Counted from the stretch's first letter, positions 35,075-44,089 are shown. The stretch: 64,000 nucleotides of DNA from Oscillospiraceae bacterium (GCA_021199355.1 JAJQIF010000009.1:301792-365791); one strand, 5' to 3'. A program made the numbers and translations. Notes: generated from the sequence alone by a model not told the origin.

Positions 35075-35806
35075 ATGCAGAAGATATTAGGATATATGCG
35101 TAAAGCGATAACGGAGTTTGATTTGATTCAGGACGGTGACAAGATAGCCGTCGGTGTTTCCGGCGGAAAAGACAGTCTTGTCCTTCTTATGGGGCTTATC
35201 CGCCTCAGGCAATTTATAGGAATAGACTACGATATAACGGCTTTGACTATTGACCCTCAGTTCGGCGGAGTAGAGACAGACTATTCTCCTGTCATGAGAC
35301 TTTGCAAAGAGTATAGCGTTCCCTATGTCGTTGAGAAATCCGACATTGGAAGCATAGTTTTTGATATAAGAAAAGAGTCGAATCCCTGCTCCCTCTGTGC
35401 CAACATGAGAAGGGGAGCGCTGAATAGCAAGGCTAAAGAGCTCGGTTGCAATAAAGTAGCCCTCGGACATCACTATAACGACGTTGTCGAGACCTTCATG
35501 ATGAATCTCTTCATTGAAGGCAGAATCGGTTGCTTTTCGCCGAAAACCTATCTCGACAGAAGCGATATTACGATTATAAGGCCGCTTGTCTTCGCACCGG
35601 AAAGAGAGATTAAAAACGCCGCAAGGCGGAATAATTTAGAGATAGTGAAATCAAAATGCCCTGCCGACGGCGTAACCAAACGGCAGGAAATGAAGGATTT
35701 CTTAAGAGAACGTGAGCGAGAGGACAAGGGCTTTACCGACCGTATTTTCGGAGCGCTGAGACGCTCGGGAGTCGACGGCTGGGGATTCAAGGAGGATACA
35801 AAATGA
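35075..35806 (+). CDS. TtcA-family tRNA thiolation enzyme (PP-loop ATPase)
   Basis: Predicted tRNA sulfur-carrying enzyme of the TtcA/TtuA group, which makes 2-thiocytidine or related thiolated bases using ATP and usually an iron-sulfur cluster. The PP-loop 'GVSGGKDSLVLL' is at about 27-38, and a CxxC in 'NPCSLCANMRRG' (about 103-114) would hold the cluster; a third Cys occurs in 'SKCPADG'. From ATG 35075 it has 243 residues; GAAAGGA lies 7-8 nt upstream. It overlaps the next gene (ymdB) by 4 nt (ATGA). Which tRNA base is modified is not determined by sequence. Confidence 0.85.
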   Translation: MQKILGYMRKAITEFDLIQDGDKIAVGVSGGKDSLVLLMGLIRLRQFIGIDYDITALTIDPQFGGVETDYSPVMRLCKEYSVPYVVEKSDIGSIVFDIRKESNPCSLCANMRRGALNSKAKELGCNKVALGHHYNDVVETFMMNLFIEGRIGCFSPKTYLDRSDITIIRPLVFAPEREIKNAARRNNLEIVKSKCPADGVTKRQEMKDFLREREREDKGFTDRIFGALRRSGVDGWGFKEDTK

Positions 35807-36570
35807 GATTACTTATGATTGGCGATGTCGTAGCACAGACAGGCTGTGACTTTCTGGCGTCAAAGCTGCGCGACATCAAGAAGAGATATAATATTGATGT
35901 AACCGTCATCAACGGCGAGAATTCCGCCTCCGGCAACGGCATAACCGTTCATTCCTGCGATTTCCTCACAAGAATCGGTGCAGACGTTGTCACGACCGGC
36001 AACCACGCTTTCAAGCGAAGGGAATCGCTCGGAATTTTCGACAATGTCCCTCACCTCATAAGACCGGCAAACTATTCCGATGAGGTTTGCGGTAAGGGCT
36101 ATTATGTCCTTGATATGGGCAGATGTCAGATTGCTGTTATAAACCTTATGGGCGTCATCTATATGGAGCCGCTTGCAAATCCGTTCAGAACCGTTGATGA
36201 GATACTTGCGGGAATCGAAACGAAGAATATTTTCGTTGATTTCCACGCCGAAGCCACAGCCGAAAAGAAGGCTCTCGGCTTCTATCTCGCCGGAAGAGTA
36301 ACTGCGGTTATGGGGACACATACACATGTCCAGACTGCGGATGAGACTATTCTTGATGGCGGAACAGCATATATTACAGATGTCGGAATGACCGGTCCCG
36401 AGGATTCCGTCTTGGGGGTAAATAAAGAGATAGCAATCGAAAAACAGCGGCTCAACTTCCCCGTAAGATTCGCCGAAGCCGATACGCCATGCTTCATTAA
36501 CGGAGTAGTGGTTGAGTTCGACGAGAAAGCCGGCAGAGCATCTCACATTGAGAGAATCATTGAGCGCTGA
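35803..36570 (+). CDS. ymdB: YmdB-family metallophosphodiesterase
   Basis: Calcineurin-like phosphodiesterase (TIGR00282 type) that hydrolyses cyclic nucleotides in Bacillus and affects cell-fate decisions such as biofilm formation. Metal ligands are visible in 'MIGDVVAQTGCDF', 'INGENSASG', 'TTGNHAF', 'VDFHAEAT' and 'GTHTHVQTAD'. Full length at 255 residues. It overlaps the preceding TtcA-like gene by 4 nt, so translation is coupled. Its stop is 2 nt from the convergent spmB stop, with no terminator between, so the opposing mRNAs must overlap at their 3' ends. Confidence 0.92.
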   Translation: MRLLMIGDVVAQTGCDFLASKLRDIKKRYNIDVTVINGENSASGNGITVHSCDFLTRIGADVVTTGNHAFKRRESLGIFDNVPHLIRPANYSDEVCGKGYYVLDMGRCQIAVINLMGVIYMEPLANPFRTVDEILAGIETKNIFVDFHAEATAEKKALGFYLAGRVTAVMGTHTHVQTADETILDGGTAYITDVGMTGPEDSVLGVNKEIAIEKQRLNFPVRFAEADTPCFINGVVVEFDEKAGRASHIERIIER

Positions 36571-36572
36571 GT

Positions 36573-37094
36573 CTATGCTCCGAGAAACAGTCTGACTGCA
36601 AGTGCGGAAAGAATAAACGCCGTGAAATCGCCCACGAGTGCCGAGGGCAGGGCATGGCGTGTTTTCTTTATCTTGACGGCTCCAAAGTAAACGGCAACGG
36701 TGTAAAGTGTTGTCTCCGTTGAACCCATCAGCACGCTTGCAACCCGACCGATAAAGCTATCAGCGCCGTATTCCGACAGAATGCTGTCGAGCATTGAAAG
36801 CGCACCACTTCCCGAAACCGGTCGCATGAGCGCCAGAGGCACGCATTCGGATGGGATTCCTATAATCGAAGTGATTGGCTCAATTAGATTTGTCAATGCC
36901 GAAAGCGCACCCGAAGCCTTGAACATCTCTACTGCCAGCATAAGAGCGACCAGAGAGGGGAGTATGTCGAAGCAGACGGCGATATTCTCTTTTGCTCCCG
37001 CTATAAACGTATCGAAAACGCCTATTTTCTTATGTAAGCTGTAAAGAATAACTCCGAGAACAAATACAGGGACAATAAGACTTGTAATTCTCAC
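36573..37094 (-). CDS. spmB: Spore maturation protein SpmB
   Basis: Membrane protein needed, with SpmA, for normal spore core dehydration and heat resistance in Bacillus and Clostridium. It has 173 residues and about five hydrophobic segments, with the nucleoside-recognition (Gate) domain blocks 'ILPSLVALMLAVEMFKASG', 'ALMRPVSGSGALS' and 'LMGSTETTLYTVAVYFG'. It overlaps spmA by 4 nt and is second in the minus-strand pair. It meets ymdB tail to tail. Confidence 0.94.
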   Translation of the reverse strand: MRITSLIVPVFVLGVILYSLHKKIGVFDTFIAGAKENIAVCFDILPSLVALMLAVEMFKASGALSALTNLIEPITSIIGIPSECVPLALMRPVSGSGALSMLDSILSEYGADSFIGRVASVLMGSTETTLYTVAVYFGAVKIKKTRHALPSALVGDFTAFILSALAVRLFLGA

Positions 37095-37678
37095 TTTTTT
37101 CTCCGTCCTATCTTATCAAAAGCATATGCACACACAATAGCCGCTGTCAGTGACAGAACCGAAACCGTCAACACACACGGCAGAATGTCCATCGGCGACC
37201 TGCTCCCATATGTAAGCCGCAGTGCCGCTACGGTTGATGGTATAAGCTCTATCGAGGAAGTGTTGATTACCGTAAGAAGCACCATGTTTCTGGATGCCGT
37301 ATCTTCACAGTTTTCTTCTGCTTTAAGCTCTTTCATAGCTTCAATTCCGAGAGGGGTTGCGGCGTTTCCGAGACCGAAGAGATTGGCAGTAATGTTCATG
37401 GCGATGGCTTTGAATGCTTTTGAGTTTTTGTCAAGACCTCTGAATATAATACTAACGATCGGACTTATCAGACGTGCAATCCTGTCTGTAAGTCCGCTTT
37501 TTTCGGCGAGCTTCATAACTCCGCCCCATGTTGCCATCGCACCCAAAATGCTCAGTGTCAGCGTCACTGCGGTTTGTCCGCTCGTTAAAACGGCATTTGA
37601 GACAGCTTCCGCTCCTCCGTTAAAAAATCCATATACGCAGGACACTGCGATAATTCCCGCCAGTATAAAATCTATCAT
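37091..37678 (-). CDS. spmA: Spore maturation protein SpmA
   Basis: Partner of SpmB in spore core dehydration; integral membrane protein of 195 residues with the same domain type. Characteristic blocks are 'ILGAMATWGGVMKLAEKSGL', 'NITANLFGLGNAATPLG' and 'LLTVINTSSIELIPSTVAALR'. AAAGGAG lies 8 nt before ATG 37678. No clear promoter could be read upstream; a mother-cell sigma factor would be expected from the family's role. Together with the spoIIA operon it marks the organism as a spore former. Confidence 0.94.
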   Translation of the reverse strand: MIDFILAGIIAVSCVYGFFNGGAEAVSNAVLTSGQTAVTLTLSILGAMATWGGVMKLAEKSGLTDRIARLISPIVSIIFRGLDKNSKAFKAIAMNITANLFGLGNAATPLGIEAMKELKAEENCEDTASRNMVLLTVINTSSIELIPSTVAALRLTYGSRSPMDILPCVLTVSVLSLTAAIVCAYAFDKIGRRKK

Positions 37679-37774
37679 ATGTTAAACTCCTTTGTGTTTC
37701 ACAGAGCTATTTGTTACGACGATATAAAAACTGTTTTTTCACACCAATTTCTGAAATTTTACCTCGAATGGTAC

Positions 37775-37803
37775 TTGCATTATGTCGAATTATGCTGTAT
37801 AAT
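37775..37803 (+). promoter_or_regulatory. Promoter of the AbrB-like regulator gene
   Basis: TTGCAT (37775-37780), 17 nt, TATAAT (37798-37803), 32 nt before the start codon. Confidence 0.75.
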
Positions 37804-37834
37804 ATTTATATAAACGTCAAGGAGGTACGACACT

Positions 37835-38083
37835 ATGAAATCAACCGGTATTGTAAGAAGAATCGACGAGCTTGGAAGAATTGTCATCCCCATGGAGCTC
37901 AGAAAGTCTATGGACCTTAACATCAAGGACCCCATCGAGATTCTGACCGACGGCGACAACATTATCCTGAGAAAGTATTCCAATTCCTGCGCTCTTTGCG
38001 GTGAGGGCGAGGATATCATTCCTTTCGGCAACAAGCATATTTGCCCTGCTTGCCTTAAGAAAATCAAGGAAATGGAAATCTGA
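37835..38083 (+). CDS. AbrB/SpoVT-type transition regulator with C-terminal Cys pairs
   Basis: 82-residue DNA-binding protein. The N-terminal swapped-hairpin domain 'GIVRRIDELGRIVIPMELRKSM' is the AbrB/SpoVT signature; members control transition-state and sporulation genes. The second half carries 'CALCGEGEDIIPFGNKHICPAC', two CxxC pairs forming a likely zinc knuckle, in place of the usual oligomerisation tail. AAGGAGG lies 9 nt before ATG 37835. It is a single gene with its own promoter and terminator. Targets are unknown. Confidence 0.92.
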   Translation: MKSTGIVRRIDELGRIVIPMELRKSMDLNIKDPIEILTDGDNIILRKYSNSCALCGEGEDIIPFGNKHICPACLKKIKEMEI

Positions 38084-38108
38084 TCCGGCTCTTTTTCTGT
38101 CGTATAGG

Positions 38109-38146
38109 ATTCAGGTGTGTATTTCGGTACGCGCCTGAATTTTTTA
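38109..38146 (+). terminator. Intrinsic terminator after the AbrB-like gene
   Basis: ATTCAGGTGTGT pairs with ACGCGCCTGAAT (G-U pairs), followed by TTTTTT. Confidence 0.85.
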
Positions 38147-38199
38147 TATTTATATGTATATGATTTGAGACTCCGAAAAATGAAATTAATGTGTAACTC

Positions 38200-38228
38200 T
38201 TGCAATAAACATCGTATTGTGATACAAT
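38200..38228 (+). promoter_or_regulatory. Promoter of lgt-folD
   Basis: TTGCAA (38200-38205), 17 nt, TACAAT (38223-38228). Confidence 0.75.
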
Positions 38229-38283
38229 AGCCTAGGTGAATATGGTTTTTAAGCACCAATTTTTTTACGGAAGGTATCTTCAT

Positions 38284-39558
38284 ATGACCTTAGCAATGAC
38301 TTCTGACTTTGTCCGTGAGCTTCTTGACAGCGACGGCAATGTTATCTATTTTCCGAACAGTACTCTGTTTACAAAGCTGTTCCCGAACGGACTTTCAATC
38401 GACAACGTAATGTTCACGATTCCGGGGATCAATCTCGACATCTATTGGTATGGATTCCTGATTGCCGTCGGAATGGTTCTCGCAATGATATACGCATTCT
38501 CGAGATGCCGTAAATTCGGCCTCGATATCGACAGAGTGACCGATACCGTTCTTGCCGGTCTCATCGGCGGAATAATCGGCGCAAGACTCTACTATGTTAT
38601 ATTCAGCCTCGAGAATTATATGACAGAAGAGGGAACCCTCGATTTCGCAGAGATATTCAACATCCGTGACGGCGGACTTGCTATCTACGGCGGCATAATC
38701 GGCGGACTTTTAATCGGCGGAATAATGGCGAAGATCCGAAAGGTCAAGCTGATGCCTATGCTCGACCTTGCCGGAATGGGCTTCCTTATAGGTCAGTGCA
38801 TAGGGCGTTGGGGCAACTTCTTCAACCAGGAGGCATACGGTTATTCTGAAGCAGCCGGCTCGCTCCCTTGGGGAATGGTTTCAAAGAGTATCCTGAACGG
38901 TATTTACTTCTTTGTATATCCCGACAACACTTCGGTTGTAACGAATCGTGCTGTCGATATGCTCGCACATCCTTGCTTCCTGTATGAATCGCTCTGGTGC
39001 CTCTTAGGCTTCATAATCCTTCACATCTATTCGAAGCACCGCAAATATGACGGTCAGCTCTTCCTCATGTATATCGGCTGGTACGGCTTCGGCAGATTCT
39101 GGATTGAAGGCTTGAGAACTGACAGCCTGTACCTTGTCAATAACGACGTAATTTCGCTCAAGGTTTCTCAGCTCCTTGCCGGAACTTGCTTCATCTTCGC
39201 GGTAATAATGCTCATCTATCTGGGCATAAGAGGTAAGAAGCAGGGTGGATATGTGCTTTATTGTAATACCGATGAATCAAAGGCTCTCCTGAAAGAAGCT
39301 TATAAGAAGTCAAAGAAGGGTCAGAACGAAAGCCTCGAAGAGGATGAGCATATTGTCGATGACACTGTCGGTGACAACGCCGAAGATAATGTCGACGACA
39401 ATCAGCATATACTTGCCGATGAGTTCCGAAACGAAGGTGAAGAGGCTTCCGAATCGGAGGAATCCGAAGTGAGTGAAGAATCCGAGCAGGAAGAAGCTTC
39501 GGAAGCTGAATCTGTGCAGGAAACCGAACCGGAAGCAGAAACAAAAACAGAAGAATAA
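38284..39558 (+). CDS. lgt: Prolipoprotein diacylglyceryl transferase with long acidic tail
   Basis: Membrane enzyme that adds diacylglycerol from phosphatidylglycerol to the lipobox Cys of exported lipoproteins. 'IYWYGFLIAVGM', 'GGLAIYGGIIGG' and the signature 'GRWGNFFNQEAYG' (about 174-186) are intact, over about seven membrane segments. After the last segment a ~85-residue Glu/Ser/Asp-rich tail (from about 340) follows that standard Lgt lacks; it should lie at the cytoplasmic face. I choose ATG 38284 (GGAAGG 9 nt upstream, 424 residues) over the track's GTG 38236. folD follows after 27 nt. Lipoproteins at 48.5 and 52.2 kb would be clients. Confidence 0.94.
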   Translation: MTLAMTSDFVRELLDSDGNVIYFPNSTLFTKLFPNGLSIDNVMFTIPGINLDIYWYGFLIAVGMVLAMIYAFSRCRKFGLDIDRVTDTVLAGLIGGIIGARLYYVIFSLENYMTEEGTLDFAEIFNIRDGGLAIYGGIIGGLLIGGIMAKIRKVKLMPMLDLAGMGFLIGQCIGRWGNFFNQEAYGYSEAAGSLPWGMVSKSILNGIYFFVYPDNTSVVTNRAVDMLAHPCFLYESLWCLLGFIILHIYSKHRKYDGQLFLMYIGWYGFGRFWIEGLRTDSLYLVNNDVISLKVSQLLAGTCFIFAVIMLIYLGIRGKKQGGYVLYCNTDESKALLKEAYKKSKKGQNESLEEDEHIVDDTVGDNAEDNVDDNQHILADEFRNEGEEASESEESEVSEESEQEEASEAESVQETEPEAETKTEE

Positions 39559-39585
39559 AATCAACAAATTACAAAGGGGAATAAT

Positions 39586-40440
39586 ATGGCAGAAATTATA
39601 GACGGAAAAGCCGTTGCGGCGGCTGTAAAAGAAAGAATCCGTAAGGACGCAATCAGATTCCAGAAGACATCTAAAGTCGTTCCGGGTCTTGCTGTGGTCC
39701 TTGTCGGAAATGATCCCGCATCGAAAATATATGTAAGAAACAAGAAGAAAGCTTGCGAAGAGGTCGGCTTTAAATCATTTGAATACGTTCTTCCGGAGGA
39801 AACACCCGAGATTGTTCTGTTGGAGCTAATAGATTCACTCAACAAGAATCCCGAAATCCACGGTATTCTGGTTCAGCTTCCTCTTCCCAAGCATATCGAT
39901 GAGGACACTATTATAGCGGCAATCAATCCGAAGAAGGATGTTGACTGCTTCCACCCGATTAACGTCGGAAAGCTTGTCACCGGCGGCGGAGACTTTGCAC
40001 CGTGCACTCCTGCGGGGGTAATGGAGCTCATAAAGTCGACCGGAGTCGATGTAGCAGGTAAAAGATGCGTAGTTGTCGGAAGAAGCAATATTGTCGGCAA
40101 GCCGATGGCAATGCTTCTCCTGCAGGCAAACGGCACCGTGACGATTTGCCACTCGAAGACAGAAAATCTTGGCGATATATGCCGTGAGGCTGATATACTT
40201 GTTGCCGCTGTCGGCAAGTCAAAGCTTATCACCGGCGATATGATAAAGCCCGGGGCGGTTGTAATCGACGTGGGAATGAACAGAGATGCAAACGGCAAGC
40301 TCTGCGGAGATGTCGATTTCAAGGCGGCATCCAAGATTGCAGGCTTCATAACTCCCGTTCCCGGAGGAGTCGGACCGATGACTATTGCCATGCTCATGGA
40401 GAACACCTATACCGCGGCAAAGCTCTCGGTGGTCAAGTAA
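39586..40440 (+). CDS. folD: Methylene-tetrahydrofolate dehydrogenase/cyclohydrolase FolD
   Basis: Bifunctional cytoplasmic enzyme converting 5,10-methylene-THF to 10-formyl-THF for purine and formate metabolism. Seen: 'YVRNKKKACEEVGF' (catalytic Lys region), 'GILVQLPLPKHID', 'PCTPAGVMELI', NADP-loop 'VVVGRSNIVGKPMAMLL' and the C-terminal 'PVPGGVGPMTIAMLMENT'. Full length at 284 residues. AAAGGGG lies 7 nt before ATG 39586. Probably co-transcribed with lgt; ended by a terminator. Confidence 0.97.
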   Translation: MAEIIDGKAVAAAVKERIRKDAIRFQKTSKVVPGLAVVLVGNDPASKIYVRNKKKACEEVGFKSFEYVLPEETPEIVLLELIDSLNKNPEIHGILVQLPLPKHIDEDTIIAAINPKKDVDCFHPINVGKLVTGGGDFAPCTPAGVMELIKSTGVDVAGKRCVVVGRSNIVGKPMAMLLLQANGTVTICHSKTENLGDICREADILVAAVGKSKLITGDMIKPGAVVIDVGMNRDANGKLCGDVDFKAASKIAGFITPVPGGVGPMTIAMLMENTYTAAKLSVVK

Positions 40441-40449
40441 TAAAAATTA

Positions 40450-40485
40450 AGTCCTGTCTCATATAGTAGTGAGACAGGGCTTTTT
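40450..40485 (+). terminator. Intrinsic terminator after folD
   Basis: AGTCCTGTCTCA pairs with TGAGACAGGGCT (one G-U), followed by TTTTT. Confidence 0.9.
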
Positions 40486-40574
40486 ATATCTTCTGAAGTC
40501 TTCACAAAAATCTTTCTTTGTCCCAAAAACCGCATATCTGAGCCGAATTTTAAAAAAATCTTACTTAAAAAAGC

Positions 40575-40603
40575 TTGACAGTCTAAATCCAAAGTGTTAT
40601 AAT
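40575..40603 (+). promoter_or_regulatory. Promoter of the Mn riboswitch-mntP unit
   Basis: TTGACA (40575-40580), 17 nt, TATAAT (40598-40603): a near-perfect consensus promoter. Confidence 0.9.
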
Positions 40604-40611
40604 CAACGCAA

Positions 40612-40740
40612 GTGAATTTCCCGTGAGGGAGTAGCAAGCGCGGTTTTCCGCGTAGCAAGTCAACATCCTGACTGTGGTGCAGGCGAAAGCGTCTCTGACC
40701 GCAATCTGGCTTGTTTTAAATTGCGAGACTCATGTATAAC
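40612..40740 (+). promoter_or_regulatory. yybP-ykoY manganese riboswitch
   Basis: About 130 nt with the features of the Mn2+-sensing aptamer: GGGAGTAGC, a GCGCGG-tttt-CCGCG hairpin, GTAGCAAGTCAACATCCTGAC, GCAGGCGAAAGCGTCTCTGACCGCAA and a closing GCGAGACTCATG. It is followed by a terminator and then by genes for a Mn2+ exporter and a P-type cation ATPase, the classic targets. High Mn2+ should favour antitermination and switch the exporters on. The assignment is from motif memory plus context. Confidence 0.88.
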
Positions 40741-40777
40741 TGTAAAGCTGTACAAGTGTCGTATATACGATTTATAC

Positions 40778-40813
40778 ACCCAAGTTCGGCTCGGCAGTCG
40801 TACTTGGGTTTTT
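40778..40813 (+). terminator. Riboswitch-controlled terminator before mntP
   Basis: ACCCAAGT, 16-nt loop, ACTTGGGT, then TTTTT: a perfect 8-bp stem. Confidence 0.85.
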
Positions 40814-40844
40814 GCTGCTAACTAACTGGAGGTAGATATTAATT

Positions 40845-41432
40845 ATGGAGTGGAGCTTTCTGTTCTTCTTCAACAGCGCACTTCTCGGAGTAGGTCTTGC
40901 GATGGATGCCTTTTCGGTGTCGATGGCAAACGGTCTGAACGAACCGAGAATGAAAAAGGGTAAGATGTGCGGAATTGCGGGTGTCTTCGCCGGATTTCAG
41001 GCTCTGATGCCGATGATCGGCTGGATTTGTGTACATACAATCGTGCAGTATTTCACCGCGTTTGAGAAGCTGATCCCCTGGATTGCACTCATCCTTTTGG
41101 GTTTTATCGGCGGAAGAATGATTGCCGAGGGAACCAAGAAGGGCGAATCTGAAGAGGAGAACATGGGTCTTGGCATAGGAGCGCTTCTGATTCAGGGAAT
41201 TGCAACCTCAATCGACGCTCTTTCGGTCGGCTTTACGATAGCCGATTACAACTGGGTTATGGCACTCGTGGCGTCTCTGATAATCGCATTGGTAACATTC
41301 ATTATATGCATGATTGGACTCGTTATCGGAAAGAAATTCGGAACCAAGCTTTCGAACAAGGCACAGATTCTTGGTGGAGTAATACTGATTGCCATCGGTC
41401 TTGAAATTTTCATTACCGGTCTTATCGGATAA
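40845..41432 (+). CDS. mntP: Manganese efflux pump MntP
   Basis: Small membrane exporter (DUF204/MntP family) that lowers cytoplasmic Mn2+. The 195-residue protein has about six membrane segments in two repeats, each with the acidic metal motif: 'GLAMDAFSVSMANG' and 'GIATSIDALSVGFT'. GGAGG lies 13 nt before ATG 40845. It is first gene behind the Mn riboswitch; a P-type ATPase follows after 20 nt, so both are probably induced by excess Mn2+. Confidence 0.94.
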   Translation: MEWSFLFFFNSALLGVGLAMDAFSVSMANGLNEPRMKKGKMCGIAGVFAGFQALMPMIGWICVHTIVQYFTAFEKLIPWIALILLGFIGGRMIAEGTKKGESEEENMGLGIGALLIQGIATSIDALSVGFTIADYNWVMALVASLIIALVTFIICMIGLVIGKKFGTKLSNKAQILGGVILIAIGLEIFITGLIG

Positions 41433-41452
41433 AAAGTTAAAGGAGAATTGTT

Positions 41453-44089
41453 GTGAGATATTATTGTGAAGAAAAAGAAACGGTTCTTAAGGAACTCGAA
41501 TCTTCAGAAAACGGTCTTTCGACGGAAGAAGCCGGGAAAAGGCTCGAACGCGACGGCAAAAACGTATTAGCCGCCAAAAAGGGCAAGAGTCTCATAAGAA
41601 GGTTCTTGGAAGAGCTTGCTGACCCGATGATAATTATTCTTCTGGTTGCGGCTCTCGTAAGCGGAATTCTGGCGGTCGTTGAGAATGACAGCTTTGCCGA
41701 CGTTATTATTATTCTGTTTGTAGTCATAGTAAACGCTGTCTTGGGCGTTTATCAGGAAAGCAAGGCAGAAAAGGCGATAGAAGCCTTGCAGGAAATGTCC
41801 GCCGCCACATCTAAGGTAATGCGTGACGGTAAAATTACGACCGTCAGGAGCGAAGAGCTTGTAGTCGGAGATATCGTAATCCTCGAGGCGGGCGATGCTG
41901 TGCCTGCTGACCTCAGAATACTCACGAGCGCAAGCCTGAAAGCTGAGGAAGCCGCACTAACAGGTGAATCCGTCCCCGTAAATAAGTTTATAGACATTAT
42001 AAACCTCAGAGACGGCGAGAAGGATGTCCTCCTCGGCGACAGAAAGAACATGCTTTATATGGGCAGTACCGTCGTCTATGGCAGAGGAACAGCCGTCGTA
42101 ACAGCCACCGGCATGGACACCGAGATGGGCAAAATTGCCGATGCTTTGCAGAATGCCGAGGAAGGTGACACACCGCTCCAAATCAAGCTCAATCAGCTTT
42201 CAAAGGTTCTTACATGGTTGGTTCTCGGAATTTGTGTAATCGTATTTGCCGTTCAGCTTTTAAGAGCCGGAAGCCTCAACTTCGAGCTTATCCTCGACTC
42301 GTTCATGATAGCCGTTTCGCTTGCGGTTGCCGCCATTCCGGAAGGTCTTGCGGCGGTGGTAACTGTTGTACTTTCAATCGGCGTTACCAACATGTCAAAG
42401 CGCAACGCCATAATCCGCAAACTTACAGCCGTCGAAACCCTCGGCTGTGCTCAGATAATCTGCTCGGATAAGACAGGTACTCTTACCCAGAACAAGATGA
42501 CTGTCGTTGACTTCTACGGCGACGAAGACAAGAAGATTGCCACGGCTATGGCACTTTGCAGTGACGCCGAGCTTATGGAGGACGGCACAGTAACAGGCGA
42601 ACCCACAGAAGCGGCGCTTGTCGCATGGGCAAACACTCTCGGCTTGGACAAGCCCACACTGAAGTCAAAGCTTGCTCGCTGTGGTGAAGCTCCGTTCGAT
42701 TCGCAAAGAAAGATGATGTCGACCGTTCATTCATCCGACAGTTCTTATATCCAGTTCACAAAGGGCGCCCCCGATATCGTTATTGATAAATGCACATTCT
42801 ATCTCGAGAATGGCAAGCCTGTCCCGATGACCGAAGAGCACAAGGCAGAAATACTCGCCGCTAACAAGGCTATGGCTGATAAGGCGCTTCGTGTTCTTGC
42901 ATGTGCCGAGAGGCTCTGGGATGCTATGCCCGATGATTGCGACAGTTCGAACCTTGAGCATGACCTCTGCTTTATCGGTCTCTGCGGAATGATTGACCCC
43001 GTCCGTCCAGAAGTCAAGGACGCCATTGAAGAGTGCCGCGAAGCCGGAATAAGACCGATTATGATAACCGGTGACCACATCGACACCGCCGTTGCAATCG
43101 CAAACGAGCTCGGCATCATGACCGGAGGCTACAAGGCGGTTACCGGCGCTCAGCTCAATGAAATGGACGACGAAACGTTCGCTAAGGAATTTATGAATAT
43201 CAGCGTCTATGCCCGTGTTCAACCGGAGCATAAGACGAGGATAGTCAACGCTTGGAAAAACGCCGGCTACGTCACTGCTATGACCGGCGACGGCGTAAAC
43301 GATGCTCCTTCAATCAAAGCGGCTGATATCGGTGTCGGAATGGGTATCACCGGAACCGACGTAACAAAGAACGTCGCTGATATGGTTCTCGCTGACGACA
43401 ACTTCGCTACGATAGTCGGAGCCGTAGAAGAGGGAAGAAGAATCTACGACAACATAAGAAAGGCTATCCAGTTCCTCTTAGGCTCGAATATGAGCGAAGT
43501 CTTAAGTATCTTCTTCGCAACCCTCATGGGCTTTACAATCCTGAAGCCTGTACACCTTCTCTGGATTAACCTTGTAACAGATTGCTTCCCTGCACTTGCT
43601 CTCGGTACCGAAAAGGCAGAGCCTGATATCATGAAGCGCAAGCCCCGTGACGCAAAGGCAGGAATCTTCGCAGGCGGCATGGGTATCGACATCGGCTATC
43701 AGGGTCTTCTGGTTACGATTTTGGTATTAGCTTCCTACTTCATCGGTGACTTCATGGAAACCGGTTCGTTTACAATCGCCAACAGTGCGGACGGCACGAC
43801 AATGGCATTCCTTACGATGTCAATGGCTGAGATATTCCATAGTCTGAATATGCGTTCGCAGAGAGGCAGTATTTTCAAGCTTGGTTCTCAGAACAAGCTT
43901 CTCCTTCTGGCGGCTGTAGCTTCTCTCGTCGCTACAACTCTTGTATGCGAGATTCCCGTTATCGCTAACGCGTTCGAATTCACAAGCGTTGAGCTTAATG
44001 AGTATCTGATTGCTATTGCACTTGGCTTCCTCATTATCCCGATGGTCGAGATAGTGAAGTTCTTCCAGCACAAATTTGCGAAGGATTGA
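41453..44089 (+). CDS. P2-type cation ATPase (Ca2+/Mn2+ exporter type)
   Basis: 878-residue ATP-driven cation pump with about ten membrane segments. Seen: actuator 'LTGESVPV', fourth-segment metal motif 'AAIPEGLAAVV' (about 293-303), phosphorylated Asp in 'CSDKTGTLTQNKM' (about 337), hinge 'MTGDGVNDAPSIKAADIG' (about 610) and sixth-segment 'LWINLVTDCFPALALG'. This is the SERCA/PMCA-like class that moves Ca2+ and often Mn2+. Starts with GTG 41453, AGGAG 7 nt upstream. Position behind the Mn riboswitch and mntP argues for Mn2+ export, which is an inference. A GH43 gene follows after 24 nt. Confidence 0.92.
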   Translation: MRYYCEEKETVLKELESSENGLSTEEAGKRLERDGKNVLAAKKGKSLIRRFLEELADPMIIILLVAALVSGILAVVENDSFADVIIILFVVIVNAVLGVYQESKAEKAIEALQEMSAATSKVMRDGKITTVRSEELVVGDIVILEAGDAVPADLRILTSASLKAEEAALTGESVPVNKFIDIINLRDGEKDVLLGDRKNMLYMGSTVVYGRGTAVVTATGMDTEMGKIADALQNAEEGDTPLQIKLNQLSKVLTWLVLGICVIVFAVQLLRAGSLNFELILDSFMIAVSLAVAAIPEGLAAVVTVVLSIGVTNMSKRNAIIRKLTAVETLGCAQIICSDKTGTLTQNKMTVVDFYGDEDKKIATAMALCSDAELMEDGTVTGEPTEAALVAWANTLGLDKPTLKSKLARCGEAPFDSQRKMMSTVHSSDSSYIQFTKGAPDIVIDKCTFYLENGKPVPMTEEHKAEILAANKAMADKALRVLACAERLWDAMPDDCDSSNLEHDLCFIGLCGMIDPVRPEVKDAIEECREAGIRPIMITGDHIDTAVAIANELGIMTGGYKAVTGAQLNEMDDETFAKEFMNISVYARVQPEHKTRIVNAWKNAGYVTAMTGDGVNDAPSIKAADIGVGMGITGTDVTKNVADMVLADDNFATIVGAVEEGRRIYDNIRKAIQFLLGSNMSEVLSIFFATLMGFTILKPVHLLWINLVTDCFPALALGTEKAEPDIMKRKPRDAKAGIFAGGMGIDIGYQGLLVTILVLASYFIGDFMETGSFTIANSADGTTMAFLTMSMAEIFHSLNMRSQRGSIFKLGSQNKLLLLAAVASLVATTLVCEIPVIANAFEFTSVELNEYLIAIALGFLIIPMVEIVKFFQHKFAKD

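Noticed and set aside
37780-38283. 167-residue minus-strand ORF over the AbrB-like gene
   Set aside because: Covers a confident gene with its own promoter and terminator; no motif.
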